This document shows positions 59,833-64,000 of a stretch of DNA of 64,000 nt, in pieces. Every line of letters begins with the position of its first letter. Position 1 is the stretch's first letter. Under the pieces are notes generated by a model. That model was not told the DNA's origin. It saw nothing but the letters and a program-made list of their open reading frames with translations, and ran no database searches. The stretch is from G965215045 sp965215045. Lineage in GTDB: Bacteria > Pseudomonadota > Gammaproteobacteria > JABABF01. The position numbers and the translations under genes were made by a program. Location of the stretch: assembly GCA_965215045.1 (NCBI GenBank), contig OZ244031.1:1860001-1924000 (forward strand), in the 5' to 3' direction.

Positions 59833-62800
59833 AGGTGCGGGATGCGGCGGTTCGGGAGCGCGCCCTGGATACGCGCGCCTCTTTTTGTGTCAGTGCCCCG
59901 GCCGGTTCCGGCAAGACCGAGTTGCTGACCCGGCGTATCCTGTGCCTGCTGGCGGAATGCCGCATGCCCGAGGAACTGCTGGCGATCACCTTTACCCGCA
60001 AGGCGACGGCGGAGATGCGCCATCGCCTGCTGGAATTGTTGCTGGAGGCACAGCGGTTGGAGAGCCTGGACGGCCTGGAGGAATACCGACGCCAGTCCCT
60101 GGAATTGGCGCAGGCGGTGTTGCGCCGGGACCGGGAACAGGGCTGGGGACTGTTGCAAAACCCCGGGCGATTGCGCATCAGCACGATCGACAGTCTGTGT
60201 CATTGGCTGAGCCGCAACCTGCCGCTGCTGTCCGGACTGGGCGGCAGCCTGCAGAGCGTGGATGACGGCACCCCGCACCGTGCAGAAGCCCTACAGCAGG
60301 TTCTGATGGAAATAGAAGAAGATAATGAAATTGCTGAAGATTTTGGTCTTCTTCTGTCTCACCTGGACAACAACTGGCAGCAACTGGAGAAGCTGGTCGG
60401 CGGTCTGCTGGAAAAACGTCTGCAATGGTTGGACACGCTGTTGTCTGCGGGATTGCATCGCGCAGATGGGGTGGAGGAGCAGGCCCTGGAGGCACTGCAT
60501 CGGGGCGTCCGGCAATTGCGCGCAGATATGCTGGAGCGGGCGCGCACCCTGCTGCAGCCCTACGCAGCCGAATTGTCTGCAGCGGCGGGACGGGAGTTGC
60601 CCGCTGCGGGGACGGCGGCAGAGGCGGAGACCTGGTGCGAGTGGAGAACCCTGCTGCTGACCAAGGCAGGAACCTGGCGCAAGAGTTGGAAGAAGGTCGA
60701 TCTGCCGGAGCAGACAGCCCGCCAGGCACTGGGTGCGCTGACCAGCACATTTCGCACCCGGGCGCTGGACTCCGGGCCACTGCTGGCATTGGATTATCTG
60801 CCGGGGGCCGATTTCTCTGCCGACCAGGCCCGGCTGCTGCTGGCACTGACCCGCCTGTTGCGCAGGATCTCCGCACGCCTGCGGCTGGTGTTCAGAGAAC
60901 GCGGCGAGGTGGACCACAATGAAGTAACCCTGGCGGCACTGGAGGCACTGGGAGCAGAGGATGCGCCCAGCGACCTGGCACTGCGCCTGGACTGCCACAT
61001 CCGTCACATCCTCGTCGATGAATTCCAGGACACCTCGCAGGCGCAGTTCAGCCTGCTGGAACGCCTGGTCCGGGGTTGGGGCGAACACAATGCGCAGTAT
61101 CCCGAGACGCCCAACACGCTGTTTCTGGTCGGCGACGGCATGCAATCCTGCTACGGTTTCCGCGATGCCAACGTCGGACTGTTTTTGCGGGTCCGCGAAC
61201 AGGGCATCGGCGGGGTGCACTTGGAATCCCTGGAACTGCAATGCAATTTTCGCACCCAGGAACAGCTGGTCGCCTGGTGCAATCAGAATTTTGCCGGGGT
61301 CTTCCCGCAGGCAACCGACATCGACACGGGTGCGGTACCGTTCATTCCCGCCCAGGCTGTCAAGGAGGGGCTGGAAGGTGCGGCGGCGGAGTTGCACCTG
61401 GTGCACTACGGCGGTGACCCGTCCGAGCGCAGCGAGCACCGAGAGGCGGCACGGCTGCTGGAGGCACAACAGGTGGTGGAACTGGTGCGCCGTGCACAAC
61501 AGGAGACGCCGCAGGGCAGCGTGGCGATCCTGGTCCGCAGTCGAGTCCATGCCCTGCATATCCTGCCCGCCCTGCAGCAGGCCGGGATCGCCTGCCGCAC
61601 CGAGGCGATGAACCTGCTGGCCGAGCAGGTTGCACCCCAGGACCTGCTCTCCCTGTGTTGCGCGCTGCTGGACCCCTGGGATCGTTTTTCCTGGCTGGCG
61701 ATTTTGCGCGCCCCCTGGTGCGGGCTCGACAAACGGGCCCTGCATGCGGTGGCGGGAGCAGAGGAGGGCACCGCAGTGCGGGCGTCCCTGTGGTCCCGCC
61801 TGCAAAAATTTGCCGACTTGCCGGGCCTGGAGGATGAAGACCGCCGGCGCTTAGAGCGTTTTTGCGCCGCCGTGCAGCCGGCGATGGACGGACGGGCCCG
61901 GCGCAGCCTGCGCCGCCGCGTGGAGGGCGTGTGGGTTGCCCTGGGCGGCCCCGCCTGCCTGCAGACGGAGGGCGGCTTGCAACATGCGCGGGAGTTCTTT
62001 TCCCTGCTGGAGAGTCTGGAAGAACAGGGGGCGTTGACCGCCCAGCTCCTGGAACAACAGGTGGAGCAGTTGTATGCCGCCCCCGAGCATCCCGGGGCCC
62101 AGGTGCAGCTGATGACCATGCACAAGGCCAAGGGCCTGGAATTTGACACGGTGATCCTGCCCTGCCTGGAACGGGTGACCCGGAGTGCCGACAAGGAATT
62201 ATTGTTGGGCGGACAGTACCTGGGAGACGATGGACGGCAGTACCCGTTGATGGCGGTACTGTCCGAGACCGGGGCGGAGGAGGAACCCCTGTACCAGTGG
62301 TTGCGCGAGCGCGAAAAACGCAAGGGCCAGCTGGAAAATCAGCGGCTGTTTTACATCGCCTGCACGCGCGCGGCGCGTCGATTGCACTTGCTGGCCGTGA
62401 CCCGACTCGAGGATGCCGATGAGGGCGAGGACGCTGCGGCAGAACCGGCCGCCTGGGACGAGCCGGCCCAGGGCAGCATGGCGAGCATTCTCTGGGAGAT
62501 GCATCGGCAGGGAGAACTGGAGGATATTACATTCCATGATGCCGCGCTCGCAGAAACCGCCCCGGCAGCCCCTGCATTGCAGCTGCAGCGACTGGCGGCC
62601 GACTGGTCCCCGCCGCCGCCACCGCCGTCCCTGCAACACGCCCCGATGGAGCTCGGCGTGCTGCTGGCCCGGGAGGAAGAACAGCGCGAAGAGGAGGAAG
62701 TCCGCGGCGTGGGCGAGCCGTACCTGCGTCACACGGGGCTCGTGCTGCACGGTGCACTGGAGAGAATTGCCCAGACGCCTGCGCGCCTGCACGATCTGCA

Positions 62801-63260
62801 ATGGGCACAGCGCATGCAAGCCGCCTGGCGCGCCGAACTGCGCCAGCTGGGCGTGCCCGCCCGGGAGCTGGACGCCTGCCTGGTGCTGGTCGAAGAGGGA
62901 CTGGCAAACGTGCGTGGCGATGAGCTGGGACAGTGGCTGTTGTCTGCCGAGCGCGGGGAGGGCGCAGCCGAACTCGCCTTGCAGTACCTGGACGCAGAGG
63001 GCGTACTGCGCGCAGTGCGGGTGGACCGCTGCTTCGTGGAAAACGGGGAACGCTGGATCGTCGACTACAAGAGCGCGCGTCCGCGGACCGGGCAGAGCCT
63101 GGAGGATTTCCTGGCCGGTGCCCGGAGCCGCTACCAGCAGCAGTTGCAGGACTATGCGCAGCTCTTCCGGCGCATGGAACCCGAACGTACCGTGCGCACC
63201 GCCCTGTATTTTCCGCTGCTGCCCCTGTTACACGAGTTGCAGCAGACGCCGCCGGCGTAG
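59829..63260 (+). CDS. AddA-like UvrD-family helicase-nuclease
   Basis: 1143 residues. Helicase motifs in order: Walker A SAPAGSGKTELLTRR (residues about 24-38), ISTIDSLCHWL, motif II HILVDEFQDTSQAQF (about 392), motif III GDGMQSCYGFRDANVGLF, motif V MTMHKAKGLEFDTVILP (about 760) and motif VI FYIACTRAARRLHLL (about 840). The C-terminal nuclease has VDRCFVENGERWIVDYKSAR. The ATG overlaps the AddB-like stop (ATGA), so the two form a double-strand-break processing complex. Their combination with RecBCD is not visible here. Confidence 0.93.
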   Translation: MKVRDAAVRERALDTRASFCVSAPAGSGKTELLTRRILCLLAECRMPEELLAITFTRKATAEMRHRLLELLLEAQRLESLDGLEEYRRQSLELAQAVLRRDREQGWGLLQNPGRLRISTIDSLCHWLSRNLPLLSGLGGSLQSVDDGTPHRAEALQQVLMEIEEDNEIAEDFGLLLSHLDNNWQQLEKLVGGLLEKRLQWLDTLLSAGLHRADGVEEQALEALHRGVRQLRADMLERARTLLQPYAAELSAAAGRELPAAGTAAEAETWCEWRTLLLTKAGTWRKSWKKVDLPEQTARQALGALTSTFRTRALDSGPLLALDYLPGADFSADQARLLLALTRLLRRISARLRLVFRERGEVDHNEVTLAALEALGAEDAPSDLALRLDCHIRHILVDEFQDTSQAQFSLLERLVRGWGEHNAQYPETPNTLFLVGDGMQSCYGFRDANVGLFLRVREQGIGGVHLESLELQCNFRTQEQLVAWCNQNFAGVFPQATDIDTGAVPFIPAQAVKEGLEGAAAELHLVHYGGDPSERSEHREAARLLEAQQVVELVRRAQQETPQGSVAILVRSRVHALHILPALQQAGIACRTEAMNLLAEQVAPQDLLSLCCALLDPWDRFSWLAILRAPWCGLDKRALHAVAGAEEGTAVRASLWSRLQKFADLPGLEDEDRRRLERFCAAVQPAMDGRARRSLRRRVEGVWVALGGPACLQTEGGLQHAREFFSLLESLEEQGALTAQLLEQQVEQLYAAPEHPGAQVQLMTMHKAKGLEFDTVILPCLERVTRSADKELLLGGQYLGDDGRQYPLMAVLSETGAEEEPLYQWLREREKRKGQLENQRLFYIACTRAARRLHLLAVTRLEDADEGEDAAAEPAAWDEPAQGSMASILWEMHRQGELEDITFHDAALAETAPAAPALQLQRLAADWSPPPPPPSLQHAPMELGVLLAREEEQREEEEVRGVGEPYLRHTGLVLHGALERIAQTPARLHDLQWAQRMQAAWRAELRQLGVPARELDACLVLVEEGLANVRGDELGQWLLSAERGEGAAELALQYLDAEGVLRAVRVDRCFVENGERWIVDYKSARPRTGQSLEDFLAGARSRYQQQLQDYAQLFRRMEPERTVRTALYFPLLPLLHELQQTPPA

Positions 63261-63286
63261 CGGTCTTGCGCAAGCCCTGCGCCCCG

Positions 63287-63435
63287 CCTTGTTTTGCATC
63301 TGTCCTGCACCTGCTTTCGCCTTGTTTTGCACTTGCTCTGCGCTTGCTCCCCGGCCTGTCTTATACCTGCCCTGCGCCCCCGCCCCCACCTTGTTTTGCA
63401 CCTGCCCTGCGCATCACCTCCCGCCCCGTTTTGCA
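63287..63435. repeat. Degenerate CCTTGTTTTGCA-type repeats after the AddA-like gene
   Basis: CCTTGTTTTGCA occurs at 63287, 63320 and 63389, with a partial CCGTTTTGCA at 63426, alternating with CCTGCGC and CCTGCCC blocks. Irregular spacing (33, 69, 37 bp). No gene is seen here. Confidence 0.6.
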
Positions 63436-63443
63436 CCGGGGCA

Positions 63444-63449
63444 TATAAT
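63444..63449 (+). promoter_or_regulatory. -10 element TATAAT before the LLM oxidoreductase gene
   Basis: Perfect TATAAT followed by CCGGGC, 32 bp upstream of the ATG, which itself has a strong GGGGGAGG ribosome site at about 63470-63477. No clear -35. Confidence 0.45.
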
Positions 63450-63481
63450 CCGGGCAGCCAGCATACTGCGGGGGAGGCCCG

Positions 63482-64000
63482 ATGCCTGACATCAAGATAG
63501 ACGCTTTTCTCGATCCCGCCGACCCCAGGGGGGCGGGTGCCCGCGCGCGCGAACTGGAAGCGATGGGCTGCGATGGCATCTGCACCTTCGAAGGGCCGCA
63601 CGATCCTTTCCTGCCCCTGGTGCTGGCTGCAGAACATACCGACAAGCCCGCACTCTATCCGGCAATTGCGGTCGCCTTCGCCCGCAACCCCATGAGCCTG
63701 GCGAACCTGGGCTACGACATGCAGATGCTCGCCGGCGGCCGCTTCCTGCTGGGCCTGGGTTCACAGATCCGCCCGCATATCGAGAAACGTTACAGCATGC
63801 GCTGGGGCGACCCGGTGCCGCAGATGCGCGAACTGGTGCAGGCGGTACGCGCGATCTGGCACTGCTGGGAAACCGATGGCCAACTGGATTTTCGCGGCGA
63901 GTACTACACCCACACACTGATGACCCCGTTTTTCAATCCCGGCCCCCATCCGCATGGCCCGCCGAAGATCCTGTTGGCCGGGGTCGGCCCGGCGATGACG
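63482..64000 (+). CDS. LLM-class (luciferase-like / F420-dependent type) oxidoreductase, N-terminal part (3' end outside window)
   Basis: 173 residues are visible and the frame runs off the window. MPDIKIDAFLDPADPRGAGA, MGCDGICTFEGPHDPFLPLV, AIAVAFARNPMSLANLGYDM, LAGGRFLLGLGSQIRPHIEK and FRGEYYTHTLMTPFFNPGPH are those of the luciferase-like monooxygenase fold, closest in outline to the group annotated as F420-dependent. Whether it uses FMN or F420 cannot be told from this part; most gammaproteobacteria lack F420. Start chosen at the ATG with the strong ribosome site. Confidence 0.85.
   Translation, partial: MPDIKIDAFLDPADPRGAGARARELEAMGCDGICTFEGPHDPFLPLVLAAEHTDKPALYPAIAVAFARNPMSLANLGYDMQMLAGGRFLLGLGSQIRPHIEKRYSMRWGDPVPQMRELVQAVRAIWHCWETDGQLDFRGEYYTHTLMTPFFNPGPHPHGPPKILLAGVGPAMT

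Overview
The window is a GC-rich stretch of chromosome, almost certainly from a gammaproteobacterium that makes lipopolysaccharide and respires aerobically. The clearest markers are the glnE-ilvE-waaF-waaC-waaG-waaP order familiar from Pseudomonas, the xseB-ispA-dxs block, rpsU-yqeY-dnaG, cysI with DUF934, the paired AddB/AddA-like repair nucleases, and ETF with ETF-ubiquinone oxidoreductase. No rRNA, tRNA, insertion sequence, prophage or CRISPR array was seen. The ends cut an alkyl-sulfatase-like gene (left) and an LLM-family oxidoreductase gene (right).

Left part (1-30 kb): a methylguanine methyltransferase gene whose open frame is extended by a 60-bp tandem repeat; a thiamine operon thiC-thiO-thiS-thiG-thiDE (the last a fusion); two proteins carrying four GT25 glycosyltransferase domains, with galE; ribA; the isoprenoid genes dxs, ispA and xseB; a methyltransferase; the inner-core LPS operon ending in a double kinase-like protein; ilvE, glnE, an isolated GspE/PilB-type ATPase, and rpsU-yqeY-dnaG without rpoD.

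Middle part (30-38 kb): a surface-glycan operon of one GT92-like glycosyltransferase and three tandem paralogous GT-C membrane glycosyltransferases. The middle copy has a run of 18 C/G bases and is out of frame by one base, the signature of a phase-variable contingency gene. Just upstream lies a 532-bp intergenic region with a 56-bp repeat, three DnaA-box-like 9-mers and a very AT-rich stretch. Gene orientation switches around this region (mostly minus to the left, mostly plus to the right), so it is a candidate replication origin. Next come an SDR/enoyl-CoA hydratase pair divergent from a zinc alcohol dehydrogenase, with a perfect palindrome between them.

Right part (38-64 kb): pssA, msrPQ, leuA with a leucine-rich leader peptide and alternative RNA stems (attenuation), a HolD-like gene, hup, ppiD, serA, a DUF1285 gene, a frameshifted ETF-QO gene divergent from etfBA, cysI-DUF934, a 42-residue membrane peptide, nfuA, aroG-type DAHP synthase, the AddB/AddA-like pair, and the partial LLM gene.

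A recurring theme is short intergenic tandem repeats (periods 7, 14, 55, 56 and 60) and duplicated 3' ends of genes (dnaG, gspE, the HolD-like gene). The genome appears prone to slippage and local duplication, and this directly affects at least one surface-glycan gene.
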